The translations under genes were made by a program, and so were the position numbers. The notes below the pieces were generated by a model. That model saw only the letters and a list, made by a program, of their open reading frames with translations. It did not search any database and was not told the DNA's origin. A stretch of 64,000 nucleotides of DNA from Sulfuritalea sp. (GTDB taxonomy: Bacteria; Pseudomonadota; Gammaproteobacteria; Burkholderiales; Rhodocyclaceae), in the NCBI GenBank assembly GCA_023700805.1, contig JAMPYF010000005.1, positions 62,001 through 126,000 of the forward strand. The letters are read 5' to 3'. Below are positions 53,253 to 62,488 of the stretch, in pieces. Position 1 is the stretch's first letter, and each line of letters opens with the position of its first letter.

Positions 53253-54920
53253 ATGTCCGACCGTCACTTCGCGCACTGGCCCAAGGGCCTGCCGCGGCAC
53301 ATGAGCGTGCCCGAGACCGACCTGTTCTACAACGTCGAGGTCTCGGCGCGCCGCTTCCCCAGCAAGCCCTACCTGGTGTTCTACGACACCCAGATCAGCT
53401 ACGCCGAGTTCAAGGATGAGGCCGAGCGCATCGCCGGCTGGCTGGAAAAGCAGGGCGTGAAGAAGGGCGACCGGGTGCTGCTCTACATGCAGAACAGCCC
53501 GCAATTCGTGCTGGCCTACTACGGCATCCTGCGCGCCAACGCCGTGGTGGTGCCGGTCAATCCGATGAACATGACGACCGAGTTGCGCCACTATGTCAGC
53601 GACAGCGGCGCGACGGTGGCCATCGTCGCCCAGGACATCCATCCGCAGATGCAGCCGCTGCTCGGCGCGGGCGAAGGCCGGGGCCTGCAGCAGATCCTCG
53701 TCGCGGCCTACTCGGACTACCTCAAGGCCGAGACCGACCTCAAGGTGCCGGACTTCGTCAAGGCGCCGCGCCAGGCCCTCACCGGGCCCGGCGTGACGCT
53801 GTGGTCGGACGCGCTGGCGCTGAACCTGCGCCCCGGCCCGGTCACGGTCGGCCCCGACGACCTTTGCGTGATGCCCTACACCTCGGGCACCACCGGCCAC
53901 CCCAAGGGCTGCATGCACACGCACCGCACGGTGATGCACACCATGATGGCCGGCTACCAGTGGTTCGGCATCCAGCAGGACGCCGTGTATCTCGCGGTGC
54001 TGCCCTTCTTCCACGTCACCGGCATGCAGGGCAGCATGAGCGGGCCGCTGCAGGCCGGCTCCACGGTAGTGCTGCTGCCGCGCTGGGACCGCGACGCCGC
54101 GGCGCAGTGCATCGCGCGCTACGGCGTGACCTCATGGACAGCGATCCCGACCATGGTGATCGACTTCCTGATGAACCCCAAGCTCGGCGACTACGACCTC
54201 TCCTCGATCAGCCGCATGAGCGGCGGCGGCGCGGCGATGCCCGAGGCCATCGCGCAGAAGCTGCTCGACATGGGCATCACCTACGTCGAAGGCTACGGCC
54301 TCTCGGAAACCATCGCGCCATCACACATCAACCCGCCCGACCGCGCCAAGAAGCAGTGCCTTGGCATCCCGATCTTCGACGTCGAATCGATGGTGGCCGA
54401 CCCGAACACCTTCGAGGAACTGCCGGCAGGCGAAGTCGGCGAAATCCTCACGCGCGGACCGCAGGTGTTCAAGGGCTACTGGAACAACCCCGAGGCGACG
54501 CGCAATGCCTTCGTCGAGCTCGACGGCAAGCAATGGTTTCGCACCGGCGACCTCGGCCGCGTCGACGAGGACGGCTACTTCTTCATGGTCGATCGCCTCA
54601 AGCGCATGATCAACGCGTCGGGCTTCAAGGTCTGGCCGGCCGAGGTCGAGGCCCTGATGTACCAGCACCCGGCGATCCAGGAAGCCTGCGTGATCGGCGC
54701 CAAGGATCCGCATCGCGGCGAGACCGTCAAGGCCATCGTCGTGATCAAGGAAGCCCAGCGCGGCAAGGTCACCGAGCAGGAAGTCATCGCCTGGGCCCAC
54801 GCCAACATGGCCGCCTACAAGTCGCCGCGCATCGTCGAGTTCGTCGAGTCCCTGCCCAAGTCCGCTACCGGCAAAGTCATGTGGCGCGCGCTGCAGGAGA
54901 AGGAAGCGGCCGGGGGCTGA
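53253..54920 (+). CDS. Medium/long-chain fatty acid-CoA ligase
   Basis: 555 residues, ANL superfamily: P-loop YTSGTTGHPKGCMHTH near residue 210, the A5 motif YGLSET, A7 FRTGDLGRVDEDGYFFMVDR and A8 INASGFKVWPAEVE, then the C-terminal catalytic Lys in SATGKVMWR. Activates a free carboxylic acid with ATP and CoA, feeding the beta-oxidation enzymes upstream. AGGAG precedes the start. Probably the last gene of the catabolic cluster. Confidence 0.92.
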   Translation: MSDRHFAHWPKGLPRHMSVPETDLFYNVEVSARRFPSKPYLVFYDTQISYAEFKDEAERIAGWLEKQGVKKGDRVLLYMQNSPQFVLAYYGILRANAVVVPVNPMNMTTELRHYVSDSGATVAIVAQDIHPQMQPLLGAGEGRGLQQILVAAYSDYLKAETDLKVPDFVKAPRQALTGPGVTLWSDALALNLRPGPVTVGPDDLCVMPYTSGTTGHPKGCMHTHRTVMHTMMAGYQWFGIQQDAVYLAVLPFFHVTGMQGSMSGPLQAGSTVVLLPRWDRDAAAQCIARYGVTSWTAIPTMVIDFLMNPKLGDYDLSSISRMSGGGAAMPEAIAQKLLDMGITYVEGYGLSETIAPSHINPPDRAKKQCLGIPIFDVESMVADPNTFEELPAGEVGEILTRGPQVFKGYWNNPEATRNAFVELDGKQWFRTGDLGRVDEDGYFFMVDRLKRMINASGFKVWPAEVEALMYQHPAIQEACVIGAKDPHRGETVKAIVVIKEAQRGKVTEQEVIAWAHANMAAYKSPRIVEFVESLPKSATGKVMWRALQEKEAAGG

Positions 54921-55278
54921 GGCCCTGCGGCGGCGGCGGCCATCGCATTCCGCAAATCGCCGTAGCGCCAGCGCCAACTTTCAGGGCGCCGGCGGCGTTC
55001 GCTTGCCAGAATGCCGGACAAATCGTCTGATTCATCCCGGATAAATCGGTGCGATACCGGGGCGCGCGGCCGCAGTTCGACCAAGCGCGAAAAGCACTCC
55101 ATTGCACGCCGGTACCAGTCCCGACTTTCCGGCGCCACCAATAAGGGGCAAGATGCTGACGAAAGGCCACTTGTTCCGGCACCCGGAATGGAAAGCGGCG
55201 CTCCCGATGGATTCCGTCCCATCCTGTAGGCGGCCGAGTTTACGTCAGGCCGACATCCGAACATACGAGAGGAGCATC
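54921..55278. other. Intergenic region between the ligase and DHFR-like genes
   Basis: 358 bp without a credible gene. Includes one copy of the dispersed motif (54959-54981). No clear terminator or promoter recognised. Confidence 0.5.
54959..54981 (+). repeat. Dispersed motif, copy 6
   Basis: GCCGTAGC then GCCAGCGCCAACTTT, downstream of the ligase gene. Confidence 0.7.
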
Positions 55279-55908
55279 ATGAGCAAAGTATTCGTCAATA
55301 TCGGACTCAGCCTCGATGGCTACATGGCACCTGAAGGAATGACCATGGAGAATCCCGGGTACAAGAACTGGGGCGCCAAGTGGGGTGCACTGATGACCTG
55401 GATCCTCAATACACAGTACTTCCGCGAAAACCTCAAGTTCGGACCAGGGGGCGAAACCGGTCCGGTCAATGACCTGGTGCGTAGCACCACGGAGCGCATC
55501 GGTGCCAATATCATGGGCAAGCGCATGTTCGACCAGGGCGAGATCGCCTGGCCGGAGGAGGCTCCGTTTCACACGCCGGTTTACGTTCTAACCAATGAGA
55601 AACGCCAACCTTGGGTGCGCCCCGGCGGGACAACTTTTTACTTCATCAATGATGGGCCGCAGCAGGCTCTGAACCTGGCGCGGGAATCCGCAGGCAGTCG
55701 AGATGTTCGTATCGCGGGCGGAGCCGATGTGATTCAGCAGTACCTGAACCTGGATGCCGTGGACGAGCTGGAAATCGCCCTGGCACCCGTTTTATTTGGC
55801 GGAGGGCGGCGCCTCTTCGAGAACCTCGGCGAGCCCGGGCCGCAGTTTCGCATTGACAGGGTTCTTGATGGTCCAGCCGCCACCCACTTGCGCTATGTAC
55901 GTCAGTGA
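55279..55908 (+). CDS. Dihydrofolate reductase-family protein (RibD C-terminal domain)
   Basis: 209 residues starting MSKVFVNIGLSLDGYMAPEG after GAGGAG. The RibD_C fold is shown by the N-terminal strand with SLDGY and by IAGGADVIQQYLNLDAVDELEIALAPVLFGGGRRLFE. These small proteins bind NADPH and are often annotated as DHFR-like, but a folate or riboflavin role has not been shown for this type. It stands alone between the catabolic cluster and the toxin-antitoxin genes. Confidence 0.88.
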   Translation: MSKVFVNIGLSLDGYMAPEGMTMENPGYKNWGAKWGALMTWILNTQYFRENLKFGPGGETGPVNDLVRSTTERIGANIMGKRMFDQGEIAWPEEAPFHTPVYVLTNEKRQPWVRPGGTTFYFINDGPQQALNLARESAGSRDVRIAGGADVIQQYLNLDAVDELEIALAPVLFGGGRRLFENLGEPGPQFRIDRVLDGPAATHLRYVRQ

Positions 55909-56192
55909 GGGCCGCTTGACCCGACGATCCGCCTGAGCTGCGCAAAAAGCCGTGCCGGCAGATTATTTCAACGCTGAACATCTCAACAGCGAGAGCAGAG
56001 CTTGTCGCCATTGCAGTGGGGCCTGCGCTCGCCCTGCAGGGGTGCGCAACGGAAACATTTGGGGACAGATCACGATTTCCTGCGCGGCAAGCGCATCGAC
56101 GCACAACTCAGTTCGCACAAAGTAGCGTAAGCGCGCAGGGCCAGCTACCGCACCGAGAGCACATATCCCCGGGGGCTCCGCTTGCCATTGCA
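55909..56192. other. Intergenic region before brnTA
   Basis: About 284 bp with no gene that I can support. It contains GGGGACAGATCACGATTTCC near 56061, a sequence type often met near REP-associated transposases, but no transposase is present here. Confidence 0.4.
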
Positions 56193-56208
56193 TTACATTG
56201 TAACTACA
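56193..56208. promoter_or_regulatory. Overlapping dyads at the brnT promoter
   Basis: TTACA-T-TGTAA (56193-56203) overlaps TGTA-AC-TACA (56199-56208), 11 bp before the brnT start. BrnA-type antitoxins are known to autoregulate, so this is the likely operator. Confidence 0.5.
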
Positions 56209-56218
56209 CTCTTTCCTT

Positions 56219-56500
56219 ATGAGCGCACTGCACTTCGAGTGGGACGAACGGAAGGCTGCGGCCAATGTCAAGAAGCACGGCGTCAGCTTCGAGGAGGCGA
56301 AATCCGCCTTCTACGATGAACGCGCAAAACTCATTGACGACCCCGACCATTCCGGGGAAGAAGATCGTTTCGTCCTGCTCGGCCTGAGCTCTGTGCTACG
56401 GCTCTTGGTCGTCTGCCACTGCTACCGAGGCGATGGCGGCGTAATTCGAATCATCTCCGCTCGCAAGGCAGAGGCCAAGGAAATCAACTCCTACTCGTAA
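56219..56500 (+). CDS. brnT: BrnT-type toxin (DUF497)
   Basis: 93 residues: LHFEWDERKAAANVKKHGVSFEEAKSAFYD at the N-terminus and RFVLLGLSSVLRLLVVCHCYR..IRIISARKAEAKE at the C-terminus, the full BrnT signature. BrnT is a RelE-like ribonuclease toxin. The catalytic-region Arg/Lys/His residues (KKHGV, RIISARKA) are present. Nine bases before brnA, the usual toxin-first order. Confidence 0.92.
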   Translation: MSALHFEWDERKAAANVKKHGVSFEEAKSAFYDERAKLIDDPDHSGEEDRFVLLGLSSVLRLLVVCHCYRGDGGVIRIISARKAEAKEINSYS

Positions 56501-56509
56501 AGGTGCCCC

Positions 56510-56719
56510 ATGCGCAAGGAATATGACTTCTCGAACGCCAGGAAGAACCCCTACGCTTCCCAGTTGAAGAAGCAGGTCACGATCCGCCTCGATGAAGATT
56601 CAATTGGCTACTTCAAGTCCCTCTCCGAGGAAGTCGGCATTCCCTACCAAAGCCTCATCAACCTCTATTTGCGCGACTGCGCGGCTTCCCACCGCAAGCT
56701 GAATCTCAATTGGAAGTAG
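56510..56719 (+). CDS. brnA: BrnA-type antitoxin
   Basis: 69 residues: a charged N-terminus (YDFSNARKNPYASQLKKQ) followed by a ribbon-helix-helix domain (VTIRLDEDSIGYFKSLSEEVGIPYQSLINLYLRDCA). Binds and neutralises BrnT and represses the operon through the dyads upstream of brnT. Complete and likely functional. Confidence 0.9.
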   Translation: MRKEYDFSNARKNPYASQLKKQVTIRLDEDSIGYFKSLSEEVGIPYQSLINLYLRDCAASHRKLNLNWK

Positions 56720-56929
56720 TGCGTGGGTGACCAAGAAAACGCAAAGTGTCTGCGTCGATACTGCTGGCACCCCGATCACTCATGCCACCAACGCCCCGCC
56801 CCGAAACGCGGCGTGCGCCCGCATTCGCCGTCCTGCCAGAACTGACTTCCGTGACGTCCCGGCAGCACCGGTCGTCATCTGCATTTCCTATAACAGTACC
56901 GTAGTGCAGCGAGCAAAGGAGGTGCGATC

Positions 56930-57207
56930 ATGGCAGCGACAGCCACTCAACCCAGCGTAAAGATCATCGACGCCAACGGGCGGATTTCGCTCGGCAAGCA
57001 GTTTGCCGGGCGGCAGGTGCTCGTCGAAGAGAAGGAACCGGGCATCTGGCTGGTGAGGACCGCCACCGTGGTTCCCGACAACGAACGCTGGCTGCACGAA
57101 GCCCAGTCGGCGGCGCAGTTCCAGGAGCGCTCGCCTGGGCGCAAGGCAATCCGCCGACCGACCGCAAAGCCGCTGCCGTGCTGGAGAATCTTCGTGGCAA
57201 AGGCTGA
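56930..57207 (+). pseudogene. Frameshifted AbrB/MazE-type antitoxin-like gene
   Basis: Starts MAATATQPSVKIIDANGRISLGKQFAGRQVLVEE, an AbrB-like swapped-hairpin sequence, and is normal to about residue 62 (HEAQSAAQF). The family-like continuation (ALAWAQGNPPTDRKAAAVLE then NLRGKG and TGA at 57205) is found in the next frame, so a single-base indel near 57120-57135 separates the two parts. In the original frame translation runs on to 57316 with unrelated sequence. No toxin partner is recognised downstream. It may be a true decay or a sequencing error. Confidence 0.6.
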
Positions 57208-57325
57208 GATCGAGCCGACGAACCACGACGCGACTTACGGCAGAAAGCAGGTTCCATCATCGACCGTATCCAGGGACATTGGGGAGCGCGATTTCCTGCG
57301 GTGGCGTCGAGAATAGAGAAAGCAC

Positions 57326-57838
57326 ATGAAGACCCGGCTAGCCATCCGTAGCGAGACCGATGCCGATGCCGGCGCCATTGCCGACGTCACCATCGCTGCA
57401 TTCAGCACGCTGCCGATCAGCAATCACACCGAGCAGTTCATCATTGCCGCGCTGCGCGCCGCCAAGGCCCTGACTGTTTCGCTGGTGGCCGAGATGGACG
57501 GGCGCGTGCTTGGACATATCGCATTTTCTCCGGTGGCGATGTCCGACGGCTCTCCGGGCTGGTACGGGCTGGGGCCCGTATCGGTGCTGCCCGACTACCA
57601 GCGGCAGGGGATAGGCGGGGCGCTGATACAAGAGGGACTGTCGCGGCTGAAACAGCTTGGCGCCCAGGGATGCTGCCTGGTGGGGCATCCGGAGTACTAC
57701 CGGCGTTTCGGATTCGAGAACCCCCGGGGACTCGGCCACGAGGGAGTTCCGCAGGACGTGTTCTTTGTCATGTCGTTCGACGGGCACATGCCGCAGGGAA
57801 GCGTCGAGTTCCACGAGGCATTCAAGGCGGCTGGCTAG
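57326..57838 (+). CDS. GNAT-family N-acetyltransferase
   Basis: 170 residues. IRSETDADAGAIADVTIAAF at the N-terminus, then GHIAFSPVAMS and the acetyl-CoA pyrophosphate loop SVLPDYQRQGIGGALIQEGL near residues 90-109, with VGHPEYYRRFGFE typical of the YhbS-like branch. Substrate unknown; acts on a small molecule or protein amine in the cytoplasm. Confidence 0.9.
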   Translation: MKTRLAIRSETDADAGAIADVTIAAFSTLPISNHTEQFIIAALRAAKALTVSLVAEMDGRVLGHIAFSPVAMSDGSPGWYGLGPVSVLPDYQRQGIGGALIQEGLSRLKQLGAQGCCLVGHPEYYRRFGFENPRGLGHEGVPQDVFFVMSFDGHMPQGSVEFHEAFKAAG

Positions 57839-57845
57839 CGTGGAT

Positions 57846-57863
57846 GGCGGACTGAAGTCCGCC
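57846..57863. repeat. GGCGGACT palindrome, copy 1
   Basis: GGCGGACTGAAGTCCGCC, an 18-bp near-perfect palindrome after the GNAT gene. The second copy is at 60215-60232. Confidence 0.7.
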
Positions 57864-57882
57864 CTACAACGGAACACATGCC

Positions 57883-57907
57883 GCCGTCCCGCCAGCGTCA
57901 ACTCTTG
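57883..57907 (+). repeat. Dispersed motif, copy 7
   Basis: GCCGTCCC then GCCAGCGTCAACTCTTG, one mismatch in the core, between the convergent GNAT and CBS-PAS genes. Confidence 0.7.
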
Positions 57908-57918
57908 ACCCGCGCGCG

Positions 57919-59109
57919 TCAGCGCAGCAGCAACAGGTAACCCTGGGGCAGGTTGGCATCGTCGATCAGCAGGGATATCTGCAGTTCGGCATGGTAGTTG
58001 TCCTGGCCCACGGTCCAGTCCAGCGCCTGACTGTGGACGCGGCCGTCGCGCAGCGCGCCGGGCAGCAGGATCTCGGTGCAGCCCGGCCAGCCGAGCCGCG
58101 TCAGCACTTCGCGCAGATCGCGGCCCGGCGTGGCGAAGTCCTGCAGCTTGGGCATCGCGGCGACCGTCGGGTTGCAGTAGGCGATGCGGCAGGCCCGGTC
58201 GGTGGCGACCACCGCGGTGCCGGTCGCGGAACGCAGGATGTTTTCCAGCATCTGTTTCTGGTCGACCACGGTCTGCCGGCTTTCGAGCACTTCCTCCTGG
58301 CGCTGCAGCATGTCCTTGAGATAGCTGACGTAGCGGCCTTCGAGGCCGCTGACGACTTCGTGATGGGTCAGCACGCCGCATATGCTGCCGTTGGCGTCGA
58401 CCACCGCCAGGCGCCGGATGTGGGCCTGGTCCATGGCCTTCACGGCGTCGTGCAGCAGGTCGGCCTGCTGCACGGTCTTGACCGGCTTGCTCATGGTCGC
58501 GGCCAGCGAGAGGCGCTCGGGGTTCTCATGCAAATGGCACAGGCGCACGATGTCGCGCTCGGTCAGCACACCGAGCGGACGGCGCGCCGCGTCGATCGCG
58601 AACACGCAGCTGTGGCGGCCCTGGTCCATCAGCGCGACCACCTCGGCGACGCTGGCGGATTCCGGCAGCAGGCCGACCTCGCTGGCCATCGCGCCGCCGA
58701 CGTCGTGGAAGCGCATGTAGTACTCGACGCCGAAATCGCGCAGGATGTCGCCTTCGCTGACCACGCCGACCAGCAGGCCCTCGGCGTCGGTCACGGCGAT
58801 ATGGCGGATGCGGCGTCCGCTCATCAGGTGATAGACATCCATGCAGTTCTCGGTCTGCTCCACGGTCACCACCGGCGCCTGCATCAGGTCGGCACAGCTC
58901 AGGCCCCGCAGCGCGCCCGAGCGGTGCAGGTTGCGCACCACGTCGCGTTCGGTGACGATGCCCAGGGTCAGCCTTTCCTCGACCACCAGAACCGAGCTGA
59001 CCGATTTGCGGTGCATCAGCTCCAGCACCTGGGCCGCGGAGAAATCGGTGCTGACCTCGCATACCGTGCGGATCATCAATTCGGAAATCGGTTTCTGGTT
59101 CGTGTCCAT
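57919..59109 (-). CDS. Four-CBS and PAS domain signalling protein without output domain
   Basis: 396 residues from ATG at 59109 (MDTNQKPISELM). Four CBS units at about 8-60, 70-125, 135-190 and 200-255, each with the pattern I(L)TERD/HHE, form two Bateman modules that usually bind adenine nucleotides. A coiled coil (about 265-290, KDMLQRQEEVLESRQTVVDQKQML) leads to a PAS domain (about 290-396). Related proteins continue into GGDEF/EAL or kinase domains. Here the protein ends with the PAS fold, so the output partner is unknown or lost. Confidence 0.85.
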   Translation of the reverse strand: MDTNQKPISELMIRTVCEVSTDFSAAQVLELMHRKSVSSVLVVEERLTLGIVTERDVVRNLHRSGALRGLSCADLMQAPVVTVEQTENCMDVYHLMSGRRIRHIAVTDAEGLLVGVVSEGDILRDFGVEYYMRFHDVGGAMASEVGLLPESASVAEVVALMDQGRHSCVFAIDAARRPLGVLTERDIVRLCHLHENPERLSLAATMSKPVKTVQQADLLHDAVKAMDQAHIRRLAVVDANGSICGVLTHHEVVSGLEGRYVSYLKDMLQRQEEVLESRQTVVDQKQMLENILRSATGTAVVATDRACRIAYCNPTVAAMPKLQDFATPGRDLREVLTRLGWPGCTEILLPGALRDGRVHSQALDWTVGQDNYHAELQISLLIDDANLPQGYLLLLR

Positions 59110-59200
59110 CGGTGGCTTGGTCCTTTCTGGGCGGAGCACGGGAATCCGCAGCCCCGGCCGGCGAAGCGGCAGTATCCCCGGCGCCCGAAATCAAGTCAAT

Positions 59201-59225
59201 CGGCGGTGCGCCAGCGCCAACTTTC
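59201..59225 (+). repeat. Dispersed motif, copy 8
   Basis: CGGCGGTGC then GCCAGCGCCAACTTTC, in the divergent region between the CBS-PAS gene and miaA. Confidence 0.65.
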
Positions 59226-59261
59226 ATTAGACTACGGCGTCCCAGCCCCGAAATCACCGCG

Positions 59262-60194
59262 ATGTCCCTGCCCCCCGCGATACTCCTGACCGGCCCCACC
59301 GCCAGCGGCAAGACCGCGCTGGCTTTCGAGCTGGCGACGCGCTTTCCCTGCGACATCGTCAGCGTCGATTCGGCGCAGGTGTTCCGCGACATGAACGTCG
59401 GCACCGCCAAGCCCGATGCCGCGACGCTGGCGCGCTTTCCGCATCGCCTGATCGACCTGATCACGCCCGAGGAACGCTATTCGGCGGCGGCGTTCCGCAG
59501 CGACGCGCTGCGCGAGATCGCGGCGATCACGGCGGCCGGGCGCATTCCGCTGCTGGTCGGCGGCACCATGCTGTATGTGAAGGCCTTGCGCGAGGGCCTG
59601 GCCGACCTGCCGCAGGCCGATGCCGAACTGCGCGCCGCGATCGATGCCGAGGCGGCCGCGCACGGCTGGCCGGCGCTGCATGCCGAGCTGGCACGGCTCG
59701 ACCCGGACACCGCGGCGCGCCTGAAGCCGGGCGATGCCCAGCGCATCCAGCGCGCCGTCGAAGTGCTGCGCCTGACCGGGCGCACCCTGGGCAGCTTCTT
59801 CGCCGCGCAGCAGGCGCAGGCCCTGCCCTGCCGCCTGCTGGCGCTGGCGCTGGCGCCCGGCGACCGTGGCGTGCTGCACCGGCGCATCGAACAGCGCTTC
59901 GACGCGATGCTGCATGCCGGCCTGGTCGAGGAAGTCCTCGGCCTGCGCGCAAAGTACCGGCTCGACGGCGGCCTGCCCTCGATGCGCTGCGTCGGCTATC
60001 GCCAGGTCTGGGACATGCTGGAAGGAAATCTGCCGGCAGCCGAGCTGCGCGATCGCGGCGTCTTCGCCACGCGCCAGTTCGCCAAGCGGCAACTGACCTG
60101 GCTCAAGAGCATGGATGACATGCAGATCGTCGATCCGCTCGCCGCGGACCCGACGGAGGCGGTGCTGGCGGCGGTGCGCCAACACCTCGGCTAG
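59262..60194 (+). CDS. miaA: tRNA dimethylallyltransferase
   Basis: 310 residues starting MSLPPAILLTGPTASGKTALA, with the P-loop GPTASGKT and DSAQVFRDMNVGTAKPD, then GGTMLYVKALREGLADLP and the C-terminal MRCVGYRQVWDML and FATRQFAKRQLTWLKS. Transfers a dimethylallyl group to A37 of tRNAs reading UNN codons. The frame is open further upstream, but this ATG matches the family start. Confidence 0.95.
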   Translation: MSLPPAILLTGPTASGKTALAFELATRFPCDIVSVDSAQVFRDMNVGTAKPDAATLARFPHRLIDLITPEERYSAAAFRSDALREIAAITAAGRIPLLVGGTMLYVKALREGLADLPQADAELRAAIDAEAAAHGWPALHAELARLDPDTAARLKPGDAQRIQRAVEVLRLTGRTLGSFFAAQQAQALPCRLLALALAPGDRGVLHRRIEQRFDAMLHAGLVEEVLGLRAKYRLDGGLPSMRCVGYRQVWDMLEGNLPAAELRDRGVFATRQFAKRQLTWLKSMDDMQIVDPLAADPTEAVLAAVRQHLG

Positions 60195-60232
60195 AAAGTT
60201 GGCGCTGGCAGTACGGCGGACTGCAGTCCGCC
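60194..60232 (-). repeat. Dispersed motif copy 9 with GGCGGACT palindrome copy 2
   Basis: GAAAGTTGGCGCTGGC (60194-60209) is followed by the palindrome GGCGGACTGCAGTCCGCC (60215-60232), between the convergent miaA and purM genes. The same two elements also co-occur at 57846-57907. Confidence 0.75.
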
Positions 60233-60248
60233 CCACGCCGCCCAACGA

Positions 60249-61298
60249 CTAGACGACGATGGTCTGCGCCTGTCCCTCGGCGCGCGCCGCGATGTGGCCG
60301 AGCAGATAGACCTGCTCGCCGGCGGCCGCCAGCAGTTGCATCGCCGACCCGGCATCGGCTTCGGCGACGATGACCACCATGCCAATGCCGCAGTTGAAGA
60401 CCCGGTGCATTTCGGCGTCGGCCACCTGGCCTTCGCGCTGCAGCCACTGGAACAGCGGCGGCAACGGCCACTGTCCGCGTTCGATGATCGCGGTCAGATG
60501 CTCGCCGAGCACGCGCGGAATGTTCTCGGTGAGGCCGCCGCCGGTGATATGCGCCATGCCCTTCACCGGCATCGCCTGGATCAGCGCCAGGAGCGGCTTG
60601 ACGTAGATGCGCGTCGGCGCCATCACCGCGTCCTGCAGCGGCACGCCGCCGATTTTCAGCGCGGCGTCGGGCTGCGCCCGCTCGATGATGCGGCGGATCA
60701 GCGAATAGCCGTTGGAATGGGCGCCGGAGGAAGCCAGGCCGAGCACCACGTCGCCCGGCCGGATCGATTTGCCGTCGATGATCGCGGACTTTTCCACGGC
60801 GCCCACGGCGAAGCCGGCCAGGTCGTATTCGCCTTCCGGGTACATGCTCGGCATTTCGGCCGTCTCGCCGCCGATCAGCGCGCAGCCGGCCAGTTCGCAG
60901 CCCTTGGCGATGCCTTCGATCACCGTCGCCGCCGTATTCACATCGAGCTTGCCGCAGGCGAAGTAGTCGAGGAAGAACAGCGGCTCGGCGCCCTGCACCA
61001 GGATGTCATTGACGCTCATCGCCACCAGGTCCTGGCCGACGGTGTCGTGGCGGTTCCACTGGAAGGCCAGCTTGAGCTTGGTGCCGACGCCGTCGGTGCC
61101 GGAGACCAGCACCGGATCGCGGTACTTCTTCGAAATCTCGAACAGCGCGCCGAAACCGCCGATGCCGGCCAGCACTTCCGGCCGCATGGTGCGTTTGGCC
61201 GCCGGCTTGATGCGTTCGACCAGGGCATCGCCGGCATCGATATCCACGCCGGCATCGCGGTAGGTGAGCGGGGATGATGAAGAGGTGGAGGCAGTCAA
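60249..61298 (-). CDS. purM: Phosphoribosylformylglycinamidine cyclo-ligase
   Basis: 349 residues from TTG at 61298, chosen because AAGGA lies 7 nt upstream and the length fits the family; the frame extends further without conservation. Conserved are [59 protein letters not shown] and [15 protein letters not shown]. Catalyses the ATP-dependent closure to aminoimidazole ribotide in purine synthesis. Divergent from perM. Confidence 0.93.
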   Translation of the reverse strand: MTASTSSSSPLTYRDAGVDIDAGDALVERIKPAAKRTMRPEVLAGIGGFGALFEISKKYRDPVLVSGTDGVGTKLKLAFQWNRHDTVGQDLVAMSVNDILVQGAEPLFFLDYFACGKLDVNTAATVIEGIAKGCELAGCALIGGETAEMPSMYPEGEYDLAGFAVGAVEKSAIIDGKSIRPGDVVLGLASSGAHSNGYSLIRRIIERAQPDAALKIGGVPLQDAVMAPTRIYVKPLLALIQAMPVKGMAHITGGGLTENIPRVLGEHLTAIIERGQWPLPPLFQWLQREGQVADAEMHRVFNCGIGMVVIVAEADAGSAMQLLAAAGEQVYLLGHIAARAEGQAQTIVV

Positions 61299-61408
61299 GA
61301 TGAAATCCTTGAAGTAGCGGGCGAAATGAGCGGGAGGGACGCGGTTTGCCGCCGGATCGGCGATAATTCGCGCTGCCAAATACAGCGAAGCCGCGGATTT
61401 TACCGGAA

Positions 61409-62488
61409 ATGACTGCGCCACTCGACGCCAAGCACAGCGACCGCCTGCAAGCCACCCTGTGGGTCGCGGCCGGCCTCGCGATCCTCGCGCTGCTGTATGC
61501 GCTGTCGCCGATCCTGACGCCCTTCCTGCTGGCCGGCATCCTCGCCTATATCTGCAATCCCGTGACCGACCGCATCGTGCGCGCCGGCGTGCCGCGCCTG
61601 CTGGCCGTGGTGCTGGTGATCCTGGCGCTGGCCGCGCTGGGCGCCGGCCTGATCCTGATCATCCTGCCGCTGCTCTACGAGGAAGCCGCGGTGCTCGCCG
61701 CGCGCGCGCCCGAGGCGCTGGCGCTGGCCAACGAAAAGCTGGCGCCCTGGCTGCGGCAGAACTTCGGCATCCGGCTGCGCTTCGATTCCGCCTCGCTGCA
61801 GAAGCTCGCCGCCGGCAACTGGGACACCGTGCAGGTGATCCTCGAACGCATCTACGGCTCGCTCAAGATCGGCGGCGTGGCCCTGGTCGGCCTCGCCGTC
61901 AACCTGCTGCTGGCGCCGGTGGTGCTGTTCTACCTGCTGCTCGACGGCGGCGGCATGACGCAGCGCCTGGCCGGCATCATCCCGCGGCCCTGGCACGCCA
62001 AGCTGATCGCGGTGGCCACCGACATCGACGCCGTGCTCTCGCAATACCTGCGCGGCCAGGTGCTGGTCATGGCGCTGCTCGCCGTGTATTACTGCATCGC
62101 CCTGTGGCTGGCCGACATTCCCTCGGCGCTGTCGATCGGCGTCGTCACCGGCCTGCTGATTTTCATCCCCTATCTCGGCTATGCCACCGGCCTGATCCTG
62201 GCGCTCTTGGTCGCCGCGCTGCAGTTCGCCGGCTGGGGGCCGATCGTCGCCGTGCTGGTCGTGTATGGCATCGGCCAACTGCTGGAAAGCTTCGTGCTCA
62301 CGCCCTTCCTGGTCGGCGAGCGCATCGGCCTGCATCCGCTGGCGGCGATCTTCGCGCTGATGGCCTTCGGCCAGTTGTTCGGCTTCTTCGGCGTGCTGGC
62401 CGCGCTGCCGGCCTCGGCCGCGCTGCTGGTCGGCCTGCGCGAAGTGCGCACGCTGTATCTCGCCAGCGGTTTCTACCAGGGTCGCTGA
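61409..62488 (+). CDS. AI-2E/PerM-family transporter
   Basis: 359 residues with about eight helices: early pair at 15-80, a soluble segment at 80-150, then helices from 150 to the end. [39 protein letters not shown] and the [26 protein letters not shown] region are family hallmarks. Role in bacteria with this gene order is not settled, although family members export small molecules or sodium. Stop and the hda start are adjacent. Confidence 0.9.
   Translation: MTAPLDAKHSDRLQATLWVAAGLAILALLYALSPILTPFLLAGILAYICNPVTDRIVRAGVPRLLAVVLVILALAALGAGLILIILPLLYEEAAVLAARAPEALALANEKLAPWLRQNFGIRLRFDSASLQKLAAGNWDTVQVILERIYGSLKIGGVALVGLAVNLLLAPVVLFYLLLDGGGMTQRLAGIIPRPWHAKLIAVATDIDAVLSQYLRGQVLVMALLAVYYCIALWLADIPSALSIGVVTGLLIFIPYLGYATGLILALLVAALQFAGWGPIVAVLVVYGIGQLLESFVLTPFLVGERIGLHPLAAIFALMAFGQLFGFFGVLAALPASAALLVGLREVRTLYLASGFYQGR

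Noticed and set aside
56061..56080. GGGGACAGATCACGATTTCC as evidence of a transposon
   Set aside because: A single short match to a sequence type I remember from REP-associated transposase surroundings; no transposase, second copy or hairpin partner is present here.
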